64,000 nucleotides of DNA. It comes from Clostridium kluyveri (GTDB lineage: Bacteria; Bacillota; Clostridia; Clostridiales; Clostridiaceae). The stretch covers positions 1,550,001 through 1,614,000 of the forward strand of contig NZ_CP018335.1 in the NCBI RefSeq assembly GCF_001902295.1, in the 5' to 3' direction. Shown here piece after piece: positions 8,269-16,646 of the stretch; position 1 is the first letter of the stretch; each line of letters begins with the position of its first letter. The translations under genes and the position numbers were made by a program. Under the pieces are notes generated by a model. That model had not been told where the DNA came from and ran no database searches. It was given only the letters and a program-made list of their open reading frames with translations.

Positions 8269-10011
8269 CTATTTGATTTTAACAAGTACGTAAAAATCAA
8301 TTCCTGTAATATTAAAAATTTTATTTTCCATGTCCACATTTCCGTATATATTTGAAAATATTAATTTGACTTTTATATTAGTATTTTCTTCAGACAGTGT
8401 CATTTCCTCCTGGGGCAGGGAATTTTCTTCTGGTATTATAGAGTGTTTTTCTATAAGTCCATTTATAAAAATATTTAAATTTTTAGTGTAAAGTTCATTT
8501 CCCCCATGATTGATTTTTATAGTAGAGGTATTATAGTCGTATGAAGCGGTGAAGCTGGAATTTGAAGGAGTATTCTCATCTTTAATGTTGGTAACATGAA
8601 ATAAATAGTCATAATTTTCTATATTTATAGCTTGTTCTGCTTTATTTCTTGTAAAATTAAAATATTCCTTAGTAAAGTTATTTCTTGGAGTGCTAAAAGC
8701 AAATCCAAATATATCCTTTGTGTCACCTAATTTAAAGCCTTGCGGCAGGTAGTTAACTTCTTTAAGACTGTGGTTTCTATTAAAATAATCAAGTATACTG
8801 TTTATTTGAAATTTATCTTCTTGGGAGATATTATTAGAGACTTGTATTTGTTCGTTTTTTAGCATGTTATTTTTTATAAGAATTTTTTCGAATCTGTTGT
8901 TCTGGCTTAATTTTGAGATTGAATAGCTGCTTGTAGGGCCAAATACAGAAATAAGTGAAATTATAGAGAGAGTAACAGGAATCATTATATTCTTTGGCTT
9001 TTTAATAAATGATAAGTATACCATTATAAAAAATAGCCATATGCCTAAAATAACTATAAAATATCTATTTTCTGTTACACCGTAGGCATTTATTCTCATG
9101 CCTATGGATATAAACATCATTACAATAAGAGGTAATATAATTTTAGGGAAAAATTTTAAAAATTTATTTTGCCAGAGGTTTTCTTCTTTAATTGGAGTGA
9201 TAAAAAACAATACTATAGTAACAATAATTGAGTACCATATAACTAAATGTGAAACCATACCTATAGGCCATTTGCTTGTTACTATTATTTTCACAAAATA
9301 TATATAGAGTATTATTGTATATGCCGTCAAAAGAGGCATTATAATATATAACAGCAATATCTTTAATAGCTTAGGATAAGATTTTACAGGTACCTCTTTA
9401 TGTTTAGAAGGTATTCCGGAAAGAAAATAAGACATTGAAAATAAAAATATTACAAGTAACCATGTGTAATAGTAAATCTTAGTTAAAACTTTTATTTCAA
9501 GCAATTTATCTATGGTAAATAAAATAGCTGAAAGTCCCAAATATAATATAATGGAATAAATCACTGTTATAAAAAATGATTTAAAAACAGTTATGACATA
9601 CATTTCAAAATTTTCTTTTTTCACAAGATAAGGGATAAAAAGAAATGCCATGTATAGGGAAAGACTAACAGCAGAGTACCTGGTGATGGAATATAGTTCT
9701 GTGTTCCTTAAAAACAAGAAATAATATAGGATTAAAAATATGATTCCTAGAATATGACTTCCTATAAAAATTATAGGATTTTTCTCCTGGTCTTTTTTCT
9801 CTAAAAAAAGTTTTATGCAAAGTGAAACTGGAATTCCTAATGCAAAAATTAAAGATAGTCTGTATAATAAGTCTTTATCTGATGAAGTAGTTTCTGATAT
9901 TATTATAAGTACTAGAGCAACAGAAGCCGAAAATAGTATAGTAAGTGGAAATCTCTTGAAGCTGGAATATAAACCCATTAAAAGTTTTTTAGTATAATTT
10001 ATAAGTTTCAT
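8269..10011 (-). CDS. DUF4153 domain integral membrane protein
   Basis: 580 residues. The N-terminal 370 hold about ten hydrophobic helices separated by short basic loops; the C-terminal 200 are hydrophilic, rich in Asn, and probably extracytoplasmic. This architecture matches the DUF4153 family of clostridia, whose function is not known. I chose the start at 10011 (MKLINYTKKLL) because GGAGGTCACT directly precedes it; the longer frame to 10065 has no ribosome site. Convergent with the nitroreductase gene. The family name is from recall. Confidence 0.7.
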   Translation of the reverse strand: MKLINYTKKLLMGLYSSFKRFPLTILFSASVALVLIIISETTSSDKDLLYRLSLIFALGIPVSLCIKLFLEKKDQEKNPIIFIGSHILGIIFLILYYFLFLRNTELYSITRYSAVSLSLYMAFLFIPYLVKKENFEMYVITVFKSFFITVIYSIILYLGLSAILFTIDKLLEIKVLTKIYYYTWLLVIFLFSMSYFLSGIPSKHKEVPVKSYPKLLKILLLYIIMPLLTAYTIILYIYFVKIIVTSKWPIGMVSHLVIWYSIIVTIVLFFITPIKEENLWQNKFLKFFPKIILPLIVMMFISIGMRINAYGVTENRYFIVILGIWLFFIMVYLSFIKKPKNIMIPVTLSIISLISVFGPTSSYSISKLSQNNRFEKILIKNNMLKNEQIQVSNNISQEDKFQINSILDYFNRNHSLKEVNYLPQGFKLGDTKDIFGFAFSTPRNNFTKEYFNFTRNKAEQAINIENYDYLFHVTNIKDENTPSNSSFTASYDYNTSTIKINHGGNELYTKNLNIFINGLIEKHSIIPEENSLPQEEMTLSEENTNIKVKLIFSNIYGNVDMENKIFNITGIDFYVLVKIK

Positions 10012-10072
10012 AGTGACCTCCCTGTGATTATAGTATATTATATTTAATATATTATCATAAATCATTTGTAAA

Positions 10073-10253
10073 ATGGTTGAAGCTGAAGATAATATGTATA
10101 AAAAGAAAGTGTAGTAGAAGAAGTTATGGAAGTGCTTTATCAGAACAACAGGCCATAAGAGAATTACAAAAAAATGCTTATATACAGTTTGAACCAGAAC
10201 TTATAGAAGTGTTTATTGAAAAAGTATTAAATATGTGTTTTTTATTTAAATAA
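10073..10253 (+). pseudogene. Remnant of a GGDEF/HD-GYP gene with internal deletion
   Basis: Two fragments in shifted frames match the intact protein at 5208. MVEAEDNMYKKKV (10073-10111, then stop) corresponds to the end of its GGDEF domain (SEDNMYKRKL). From 10131 to 10253 the frame reads ALSEQQAIRELQKN, QFEPELIEVFIEKVLN and a stop, corresponding to its HD-GYP C-terminus (MAVKELKKN, CFEPRLVGIFIEKVLN). The whole HD-GYP core between them is missing. It ends 16 nt before the next gene, so that gene may have inherited this upstream region. Confidence 0.8.
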
Positions 10254-10269
10254 AGGGGATGATATTTTT

Positions 10270-11091
10270 ATGGATAAGAAAATTAATACACTGTATTTTA
10301 GTGCTACAGGCACTACTGAAAAAATAGTATGTGAAATAGCAAGGGAAATTTCAAAAGATATTAATGGTAAAATAATGAACATAAATAATATTGATTTTAC
10401 ATTGCCAAAAGTTAGAGAGGAATCTGTTTCTTTTTCAGAACAGGATATTGTTATTGTGGGGGTTCCTGTTTATGCAGGGAGAGTTCCAAATGTATTATTA
10501 AAATACTTGAGTTCTGTTAAAGGAAATGGGGCATTGGCTGTTTCGGTGGTGGTTTATGGCAATCGAAATTATGATGATGCTCTAATAGAATTGAAAGACA
10601 TACTTGAATTAAATGCTTTTAAGGTCATTGGGGCAGGCGCCTTTATAGGAGAACATTCATTTTCTAAAATTCTTGCAAAAGGCAGGCCGGATGAAAAAGA
10701 TATAACTGCAGCAAGGAATTTTGCCCACAGTATATATGGTAAATTTGTAACTGGATATGAAATAAAGAGTTTTACTGTAAAGGGAAATAAACCTTATAGA
10801 AAGTACTATAAACCTAAAAATAAAGAAGGAGTTCCGGTTGATATTAGAAAAGTTACTCCAAAAACCGATGATAATTGCACTGATTGCAAAATTTGTGTAA
10901 ATGTCTGTCCTATGGGATCTATTGATTTTAAGGATGTATCTAAATTAAATGGTATTTGTATTAAATGTGGCGCCTGTATCAAGAAATGCCCTCATGGTGC
11001 AAAATATTATGATGACGAAGATTATTTAAGACATAAATATGAATTGGAAATTGATTTTGCCTCTAGAAAAGAACCGGAATTATTTATATAA
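10270..11091 (+). CDS. EFR1-type flavodoxin-ferredoxin fusion protein
   Basis: 273 residues. The N-terminal flavodoxin-like domain has the FMN phosphate loop FSATGTTEKI (about 10-19) and VGVPVYAGRVP. The C-terminal part has two [4Fe-4S] motifs, CTDCKICVNVCP and CIKCGACIKKCP (about 207-245). This is the layout of EFR1-family ferrodoxins, probably cytosolic electron carriers whose partners are unknown. A ribosome site AAAGGGGATGAT precedes the ATG. A family A repeat begins 4 nt after the stop. The two internal arms of the fusion suggest electron transfer between flavin and Fe-S centres, an inference. Confidence 0.88.
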   Translation: MDKKINTLYFSATGTTEKIVCEIAREISKDINGKIMNINNIDFTLPKVREESVSFSEQDIVIVGVPVYAGRVPNVLLKYLSSVKGNGALAVSVVVYGNRNYDDALIELKDILELNAFKVIGAGAFIGEHSFSKILAKGRPDEKDITAARNFAHSIYGKFVTGYEIKSFTVKGNKPYRKYYKPKNKEGVPVDIRKVTPKTDDNCTDCKICVNVCPMGSIDFKDVSKLNGICIKCGACIKKCPHGAKYYDDEDYLRHKYELEIDFASRKEPELFI

Positions 11092-11095
11092 TGTT

Positions 11096-11173
11096 TTTAT
11101 CCGAACGCTACCATTGCTAATACCCCCATATTTTTCAAATGGGGTATAAGCACTGCTATGCGCCTGGATAAGT
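11096..11173 (+). repeat. Dispersed structured repeat, family A, copy 3
   Basis: The best-preserved copy, with terminal arms TTTTATCCGAACGC and GCGCCTGGATAAG, an inner hairpin ACCCCCATA...AAATGGGGTA, and a second pairing between GCTACCATTGC and GCACTGCTATGC. It starts 4 nt after the ferrodoxin stop on the same strand and is followed 7 nt later by a family B hairpin. Confidence 0.9.
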
Positions 11174-11180
11174 TCTTCTA

Positions 11181-11246
11181 AGGTTCAGATGGAGAAGGGC
11201 ATTCCTTGTAGCAAACTCCATCTGAACCTAAGAATTACTTGATAAT
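11181..11246 (+). repeat. Hairpin repeat, family B, copy 1
   Basis: A perfect 14-bp stem AGGTTCAGATGGAG (11181-11194) / CTCCATCTGAACCT (11216-11229) with a 21-nt loop, followed by the conserved tail AAGAATTACTTGAT. There is no U-run after the stem, so it is not a canonical terminator. The same hairpin and tail recur on the minus strand at 16493-16557, and the 3' half recurs at 26525-26550. Confidence 0.85.
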
Positions 11247-11272
11247 TTAAATTAAGAAAAGAGGTATGAATT

Positions 11273-11821
11273 GTGTATTTTAGTAAAAAAGGTAAAGAAA
11301 ACACTAAAGATACTGTAGAATTGGCATTAAGAACTGCCAGAGAAAAAAATATAAAATATATTGTGGTAGCTTCCTCTAAGGGAGATACTGCCAAATTTAT
11401 GAAGGGAATCAAAGATTTACAGGTAGTGGTTGTAACACATGCAAATGGTTATCCTGAAGAGGGGAAAATGGAATTTCCAGCAGATATTCGAAGTTATCTG
11501 GAGAATAACGAAATAAAAGTATTGACCACTACCCATGTGTTAAGTGGGGCAGAAAGAGGAATCAGCAAGGTTTTTGGCGGAGTTAACGCTGTTGAAATAA
11601 TTGCTCAGACCCTGAGAACCTTTGGCCAGGGTACTAAAGTTTGTGTAGAAATTGCAATAATGGCCTTGGATGCAGGATTTATACCTTATGGGGAACCGGT
11701 TATTTCTATAGGAGGTTCTGCTCGTGGAGCTGATACAGCATTGATACTTACACCTTCTCATGCCAGCAGTGTATTCAGTACCAAAATCCATGAAATTATC
11801 TGCAAACCTTCGTATTATTAA
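11273..11821 (+). CDS. Pyruvate kinase alpha/beta (C-terminal) domain protein
   Basis: 182 residues corresponding to the free-standing PK_C-like family: TVELALRTAREKNIKYIVVASSKGDTA resembles the C-terminal domain of pyruvate kinase, with no catalytic barrel present. Stand-alone forms are found in archaea and clostridia; their role is not established. The start is GTG 11273, with AAAAGAGGT upstream; ATG 11266 is out of frame and stops after five codons. It is followed by a strong terminator, so it is the last gene of its unit. Confidence 0.8.
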   Translation: MYFSKKGKENTKDTVELALRTAREKNIKYIVVASSKGDTAKFMKGIKDLQVVVVTHANGYPEEGKMEFPADIRSYLENNEIKVLTTTHVLSGAERGISKVFGGVNAVEIIAQTLRTFGQGTKVCVEIAIMALDAGFIPYGEPVISIGGSARGADTALILTPSHASSVFSTKIHEIICKPSYY

Positions 11822-11835
11822 TATTAAAAATTTTC

Positions 11836-11875
11836 AATACAACAGTATCATTTAGATATTGTTGTATTTTTTTAT
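11836..11875 (+). terminator. Rho-independent terminator
   Basis: AATACAACAGTATC (11836-11849) pairs with GATATTGTTGTATT (11855-11868) through 14 bp with one G.U, a 5-nt loop and a run of T after it. It ends the PK_C-like gene and insulates dacF. Confidence 0.85.
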
Positions 11876-11938
11876 ATGCTTATGTGATAATATTATTAAT
11901 TTCGGGAAAAAATACATTTGAAGGGAGGAGAAAATAAA

Positions 11939-13150
11939 ATGAAAAAAAGACAGATTAGTTCTATCTTACTTAGTATGCTTTTAATAATGGTTTTAATAAT
12001 AGGACTTGGGAGTACAGTAGTTAAAGCAAAAGCTTTAACTGAGGAAGATAAGCAAGAAATTAAATCTATAAAGGCGGATTTGAGTATAAATGCAAAATCT
12101 GCATTACTTATGGAACCAACGAGTGGTAAAGTCATATTTGAAAAAAATGCTAATGAAAAATTAGAACCTGCTTCTGTTACCAAGATAATGGATATGCTTT
12201 TAACTATGGAAGCTTTGGATTCAGGAAAAATATCCCTGGCAGACAAAGTTACCGTCAGCGAGAATGCAAAGAAGATGGGTGGAAGTTCTATGCTGCTGGA
12301 TACAGGAGAGGTTAGAAGTGTAGAGGATTTGATAAAAGGTATAGGAATAGCTTCTGGAAATGATGCTGCGGTTGCCATGGCAGAGTACTTAGGAGGTACG
12401 GAAGAAGCTTTTGTGCAGCTTATGAACAAAAGAGCAAAAGAGCTTGGAATGAATAACACACAATTTAAAAACTGTACGGGACTAAGTCAGGAGGGACATT
12501 ATACTACAGCCTATGATATAGCACTAATGTCTAGTGAATTGTTGAAACATCCCAATATATTAAAATATACAGGAACTTATATGGAGACCATATCAGAAGG
12601 GAGAAAAAGTCCTATAGAACTAGTAAATCATAATAAGTTAGTCAGATTTTTTAAAGGGTGTGACGGGTTAAAAACAGGGTTTACAAATTCTGCTAAATAT
12701 TGTATATCAGCTACTTCAGTAAGAGATGGTGCTAGAATGTTAGCTGTGGTCATGGGCTCTCCTACTTATAAAGAAAGAAATAAAGAAGCAAGTATGCTTA
12801 TGAATTATGGATTTTCAAAATATACTTCCATCAATGTTTTAAAGAAAGAAGATGATATAGAAAAAGTTAATTTAAATAAAGGGGGAGACAAATTTTTTAT
12901 GGCAAAGTCATCCTCGGATTTAAAGGTGACAGTTGAAAAAGGAAAGGAAAATAAGATCACCTGCAGGTGTGTTATAAATAAAAATAAAAGACAGTATAAA
13001 AAAGGTGAAAAGGTTGGATATTGTGATGTGTATATAGATGGAGAATTAAAAGGTAAGGTGGATTTACATAGTGATAGAGATGTAAAAAAACCGGGTATAT
13101 TAGGAAATTTTAAAGATAATCTTAAAAATATTGTAAATGGGGGAGTATAA
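11939..13150 (+). CDS. dacF: D-alanyl-D-alanine carboxypeptidase (S11 family, DacF-like)
   Basis: A penicillin-binding protein that trims the terminal D-Ala from peptidoglycan stem peptides outside the membrane. 403 residues from ATG 11939, chosen for the GGGAGGAG site 8 nt upstream. An N-terminal signal segment (residues 6-30, ILLSMLLIMVLIIGLG) is followed by the active-site triad of motifs: SVTK (S79, K82), SGN (about 138) and KTG (about 244). A C-terminal beta domain follows (about 300-400). Another S11 enzyme lies at 17337. The dacF name is an assignment by type, not proven. Confidence 0.9.
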   Translation: MKKRQISSILLSMLLIMVLIIGLGSTVVKAKALTEEDKQEIKSIKADLSINAKSALLMEPTSGKVIFEKNANEKLEPASVTKIMDMLLTMEALDSGKISLADKVTVSENAKKMGGSSMLLDTGEVRSVEDLIKGIGIASGNDAAVAMAEYLGGTEEAFVQLMNKRAKELGMNNTQFKNCTGLSQEGHYTTAYDIALMSSELLKHPNILKYTGTYMETISEGRKSPIELVNHNKLVRFFKGCDGLKTGFTNSAKYCISATSVRDGARMLAVVMGSPTYKERNKEASMLMNYGFSKYTSINVLKKEDDIEKVNLNKGGDKFFMAKSSSDLKVTVEKGKENKITCRCVINKNKRQYKKGEKVGYCDVYIDGELKGKVDLHSDRDVKKPGILGNFKDNLKNIVNGGV

Positions 13151-13315
13151 TATACATATATTTATTATATAGTATAATAATACAAGTAGGAAATTCAAAT
13201 TTAGTTGTATTTTAAAACATTTTAAGTAGATTGCAAGTTTAAAACAGTAATATACTTAAAAGACTAATTGAATTTCCGCCCAATTATCTGGTTATATTTT
13301 TAGGGAGGAGCCATT

Positions 13316-14524
13316 ATGAATATCTTAAAATCTTTTACTAAAGATGAAATGGAGATTATAGAGGCAATAAGAGATTTATGTATAAAAAAAGGTGTAAGAG
13401 CCTATATAGTAGGTGGAGCTGTCAGGGATGCAATACTTCAAAATAAAATAAAAGATATTGATATATGTGTAAATTATAATCCAAATAGCATTATAACACA
13501 TATAACACAATTGAAAGGGGTAAAATACTATAAGTATTATAAAAATTTTCAAACTGCTGCTGTAACTTTTCAAAATGGGGTTTGTATAGATTTAATAAGA
13601 TGTAGAAAGGAATATTATAAAAAATATGGAGAGCTCCCCAAGGTGGAACCTTCAGACATATATGATGATCTGTATAGGAGAGATTTTACCATAAATTCAC
13701 TGGCATATGATATAGTAGGAAATAGTATATTAGATGTTTATGGCGGCATAGATGATATAAAAAATAAGGTTCTTAAAAAGATACATTTTAATAGTTACAG
13801 AGAAGATCCTACCAGGATATTTAGAGCTGTAAAATATTGTGTAAGGTATGGATTTTATTTAGAAGACAAATGGGAAATAGAAAAGTGTATTAATGGAGAT
13901 ATATTTAATACAATAAGTAATGATAGAATAATGAAAGAAATATATTCTCTATGCTCTGAAATAAATTGGATAGGAAATATTCGTTTGTGTAATGATTTGA
14001 AAATATTTAATATTAATGGACAAGCATTGGAAGTTGAATATTCTGATTATGGAAAAGATTTGATTTCCATCTATAAAAATATAGATATGAGAATTTTGAG
14101 ATTATTTTATTCCCTAAGAGATAAAGTCTATGTTAACATATTAATAGAAAACTCAATTTTAAATAGAAAATTGAAAAATACAATAAAATATTTTTCAGAG
14201 GAACTGCATGTGGTAATTAATTCTATAAAAAATACTTTAGATAACTATAAATTATATCAGTTGTTAAAAAGTATGAATGACTATGAATTGATATTCTTGA
14301 GTTGGTATTATGAGCTAAATTATAAAATTTATAATTATATAAATAACATGAGTACTTATAAACTGAGTTTAAATGGCAATGATATAATTGATCTTGGTAT
14401 AAAAGAAGGTAAATCTATAAAGAAGATTTTGAATGGTGTAATGAAGATTGAATTAAATACAGCATTAAAATGGGAAAAAGAATATCTATTAAAAAACATA
14501 GGAGAAATGTATAAATGCCTTTAA
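13316..14524 (+). CDS. CCA tRNA nucleotidyltransferase / poly(A) polymerase family protein
   Basis: 402 residues. The class II nucleotidyltransferase signature VGGAVRDAILQNKIKDIDI has the metal-binding pair D47/D49, and the RNA/nucleotide motif YRRDFTINSLAYD lies near 120-132, followed by EDPTRIFRAVKY. The rest is helical and lysine-rich. The family either adds CCA to tRNA or adenylates RNA; sequence alone does not settle which. It starts at an ATG with GGGAGGAG, and its last codons overlap scpA, so the two are translationally coupled. Confidence 0.85.
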   Translation: MNILKSFTKDEMEIIEAIRDLCIKKGVRAYIVGGAVRDAILQNKIKDIDICVNYNPNSIITHITQLKGVKYYKYYKNFQTAAVTFQNGVCIDLIRCRKEYYKKYGELPKVEPSDIYDDLYRRDFTINSLAYDIVGNSILDVYGGIDDIKNKVLKKIHFNSYREDPTRIFRAVKYCVRYGFYLEDKWEIEKCINGDIFNTISNDRIMKEIYSLCSEINWIGNIRLCNDLKIFNINGQALEVEYSDYGKDLISIYKNIDMRILRLFYSLRDKVYVNILIENSILNRKLKNTIKYFSEELHVVINSIKNTLDNYKLYQLLKSMNDYELIFLSWYYELNYKIYNYINNMSTYKLSLNGNDIIDLGIKEGKSIKKILNGVMKIELNTALKWEKEYLLKNIGEMYKCL

Positions 14525-15276
14525 ATATAAAAATAGAAAATTTTCAAGGACCTTTCGATTTACTACTTCATCTTATAAAAAAAAATAAGATGAATATATA
14601 TGATATAAAAATCCATAATATTACAGAACAGTATATTCAATACATAAACAATATGAAGGATATGGATCTGGAGGTGACCTCGGAGTTTATAGTTATAGCA
14701 GCATCACTTATAGAAATAAAGTCTAAAATGCTTCTGCCTAAACCTAAATTGGATGAGTCTGCTGGAGATGATGAAAAAGATCCAAGAAAACAACTGGTGG
14801 ATAAGTTATTGCAGTATAAAAGATTTAAAGCAGCAGCGGAATTCCTTAAGGAAAGAGTGTTAAATATAGGTAAGATGTACGGGAAAATGCCAGAGATAAT
14901 TGAAGTAAAGAATAAACCTGAAAATATGGAAGAGATCTTAAAAGGTACAGATATGGAAAAATTACATGAAATATATAAGAAACTTATTGATTTATATACA
15001 AACAAATTAAATAAAGAGAATACAGTTAATAAAAATATAACTGTAGATAAATTTAAACTAGAAGATAAGATGGAATATATAGTAGAAATTTTAGAAAGTA
15101 AAAAAAAGATTAGATTTTCAACTGTTGTAGAAAGCTGTTCTTTTAAAATAGAGAGAATTATAACTTTTGTTGCACTTTTAGAATTGGTGAAGCTTAGAAC
15201 TATATCTATAATGCAATATAAAAATTTTAGTGAAATTTATATAGAAAGGGTAATTGAATATGGAGGAGAATCTTAA
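14515..15276 (+). CDS. scpA: Segregation and condensation protein A
   Basis: The kleisin subunit of the SMC-ScpAB condensin complex that compacts and segregates chromosomes. 253 residues. The N-terminal SMC-binding segment IENFQGPFDLLLHLIKKNKMNIYDIKI is diagnostic; the middle has EFIVIAASLIEIKSKMLLPKP and the C-terminus a winged helix (about 175-250). It overlaps the preceding gene by 10 nt and scpB by 17 nt. Confidence 0.95.
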   Translation: MPLNIKIENFQGPFDLLLHLIKKNKMNIYDIKIHNITEQYIQYINNMKDMDLEVTSEFIVIAASLIEIKSKMLLPKPKLDESAGDDEKDPRKQLVDKLLQYKRFKAAAEFLKERVLNIGKMYGKMPEIIEVKNKPENMEEILKGTDMEKLHEIYKKLIDLYTNKLNKENTVNKNITVDKFKLEDKMEYIVEILESKKKIRFSTVVESCSFKIERIITFVALLELVKLRTISIMQYKNFSEIYIERVIEYGGES

Positions 15277-15862
15277 TGAAAGTATATGTAAAATCGGTGA
15301 AAGTAATAGTATATCCAAGGATAACTATTTTTCTATAATAGAATCTCTGTTATTTGTATCTGGAGAACCCCTGACGTTAAAACAAATTGCAGCCATAATA
15401 GGATGCAATTTAGAATATACCAGAGACTTGATAAATGAGATGGCTTTTGAATATAAAAACTGCACTAGAGGTATAAAAATATTAAATAGTAATGATAAAT
15501 ACAGCCTGGTTACCAAATCTGAAAACAGCAGTTATGTGGAAAAATTGCTGAAAAATAATTTAAGACAATCTCTCTCTAGAGCAGCTCTTGAAACTCTAGC
15601 CATTATTGCCTATATGCAGCCTGTAACAAGGATAGATATAGATGAAATAAGAGGGGTAAAAAGTGATAGAGCATTAATGACTTTAATGGAAAAAAAGCTT
15701 ATAGAGGAAAATGGAAGGTTAAGTGTTCCGGGAAGACCCATACTTTATGTTACAACGGAAGAGTTTTTAAAATATTTTGGATTAGATAGCATAAAAGAAA
15801 TTCCTGGAATAGATGATTTAATTGACAATTATGAGTCAGTTTATAAATCAAATGAATCTTAA
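15260..15862 (+). CDS. scpB: Segregation and condensation protein B
   Basis: The kite subunit partnering ScpA. Two winged-helix domains are visible: SIIESLLFVSGEPLTLKQIA (about 25-45) and SRAALETLAIIAYMQPVTRIDIDEIRG (about 110-136). The start is uncertain: ATG 15260 (and TTG 15254) are in frame inside the end of scpA, but the strong GGAGGAG lies downstream of both, at 15262-15268. No other in-frame start follows closely, so I take ATG 15260. A family A repeat begins 5 nt after the stop. Confidence 0.93.
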   Translation: MEENLNESICKIGESNSISKDNYFSIIESLLFVSGEPLTLKQIAAIIGCNLEYTRDLINEMAFEYKNCTRGIKILNSNDKYSLVTKSENSSYVEKLLKNNLRQSLSRAALETLAIIAYMQPVTRIDIDEIRGVKSDRALMTLMEKKLIEENGRLSVPGRPILYVTTEEFLKYFGLDSIKEIPGIDDLIDNYESVYKSNES

Positions 15863-15867
15863 AAGAA

Positions 15868-15938
15868 TTTATCTAAATTTTAGAATTGGCTAATACCCCC
15901 ATCTTCTTCAAAATGGGGGATAAGCAATGAGGCGTGTC
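15868..15938 (+). repeat. Dispersed structured repeat, family A, copy 4 (degenerate ends)
   Basis: The core GGCTAATACCCCCATCTTCTTC with its perfect CCCCCAT/ATGGGGG stem is intact. The left arm is TTTATCTAAA and the right end has drifted (GAGGCGTGTCTGAGAAAG), so the terminal stem is lost. It begins 5 nt after the scpB stop on the same strand. Confidence 0.8.
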
Positions 15939-15978
15939 TGAGAAAGATATGAAAATTTACCTGTAACAAACTTTAAAT

Positions 15979-16443
15979 TTAAGAGGAGGTTTTTTCTTTA
16001 CTAGTCTCTTCTTCCTTTTTATTATCTTTTCCATCTTCTTTTCTGTGTGTGTTTTCTGGGTTCTTACATTTTGAACTTCCCATTCCTTTAATTAAATCCA
16101 TTATCTGAGGAATGGAATCTACTATTTTATCATAGGTATTATTTTGATTTAAGGATAGAAGTCTTATGGAGTCACCTTTGGTAACTAAAAAAGCCACAGG
16201 CTTTACTGTAACCCCGGCTCCAGAGCCTCCTCCAAAAGGATATTCTAAATTAGATGTATCTTGATTATTAGAATTGAACTCACTTCCTCCAGATACAAAG
16301 CCTAAAGATACCTTTGAAATGGGTATTATGAAAGAACCATCTTTTGATTCTACCGCATCTCCTACTATAGTATTTACATCTATCATATCTTTCAAATTTT
16401 CCATGGTGCTTTTTAATAAGTTTTCTATAGGATGATTATCCAT
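15979..16443 (-). CDS. ytfJ: YtfJ/GerW family sporulation protein
   Basis: 154 residues matching the GerW/YtfJ family, needed in Bacillus for normal spore germination. Hallmarks are the N-terminal HPIENLLKSTMENLKDMIDV, the VGDAVES segment, IIPISKVSLGFVSGGSEF and the Gly-rich GGGSGAGVTVKPVAFLV. The C-terminal 30 residues are a charged Lys/Glu tail. It lies downstream of a DUF2953 gene on the same strand, a neighbourhood that recurs in clostridia beside scpAB and dacB. Repeats A5 and B2 sit between the two genes. Confidence 0.9.
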   Translation of the reverse strand: MDNHPIENLLKSTMENLKDMIDVNTIVGDAVESKDGSFIIPISKVSLGFVSGGSEFNSNNQDTSNLEYPFGGGSGAGVTVKPVAFLVTKGDSIRLLSLNQNNTYDKIVDSIPQIMDLIKGMGSSKCKNPENTHRKEDGKDNKKEEETSKEKTSS

Positions 16444-16492
16444 TGAAACTCCTCCTTTGAACTTTTAATAGTAAATTATAACTTACTCCTTT

Positions 16493-16557
16493 ATCAAGTG
16501 ATCTTTGGGCTCAGCTGGAGTTTACTGTAGAGAAATGCTTTTTCTCCACCTGAACTT
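16493..16557 (-). repeat. Hairpin repeat, family B, copy 2
   Basis: Read on the minus strand it gives AAGTTCAGGTGGAG, a loop containing GCATTTCTCTACAGTAAA, then CTCCAGCTGAGCC and the tail AAAGATCACTTGATA. The stem matches copy 1 with two mismatches. It lies directly 3' of family A copy 5 on the same strand, the same A-then-B order seen at 11096-11246. Confidence 0.8.
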
Positions 16558-16563
16558 TATAAG

Positions 16564-16643
16564 AATTTATCCAGGCGCGTGAACCTGCTTATCTCCCTTT
16601 GAAGAAGATGGGAGTATTAGTTAACTGCTGCGTTTGGATAAAT
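16564..16643 (-). repeat. Dispersed structured repeat, family A, copy 5
   Basis: A minus-strand copy with ATTTATCCAAACGC at its 5' end and GCGCCTGGATAAATTC at its 3' end, enclosing CTAATACTCCCATCTTCTTC and GGGAGATAAGC. It begins 3 nt after the stop of the DUF2953 gene on that strand, so it lies in the DUF2953-ytfJ intercistronic space. Confidence 0.88.
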
Positions 16644-16646
16644 ATT

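Noticed and set aside
11896..12459. Long minus-strand frame of 187 codons opposite dacF.
   Set aside because: It lies within the plus-strand carboxypeptidase, which has all catalytic motifs; the reverse frame gives Ser/Phe-rich low-complexity protein.
1281..16643. Family A copies as part of a CRISPR array.
   Set aside because: Copies are single, widely spaced, in both orientations, longer than CRISPR repeats and with divergent stems; no cas genes.
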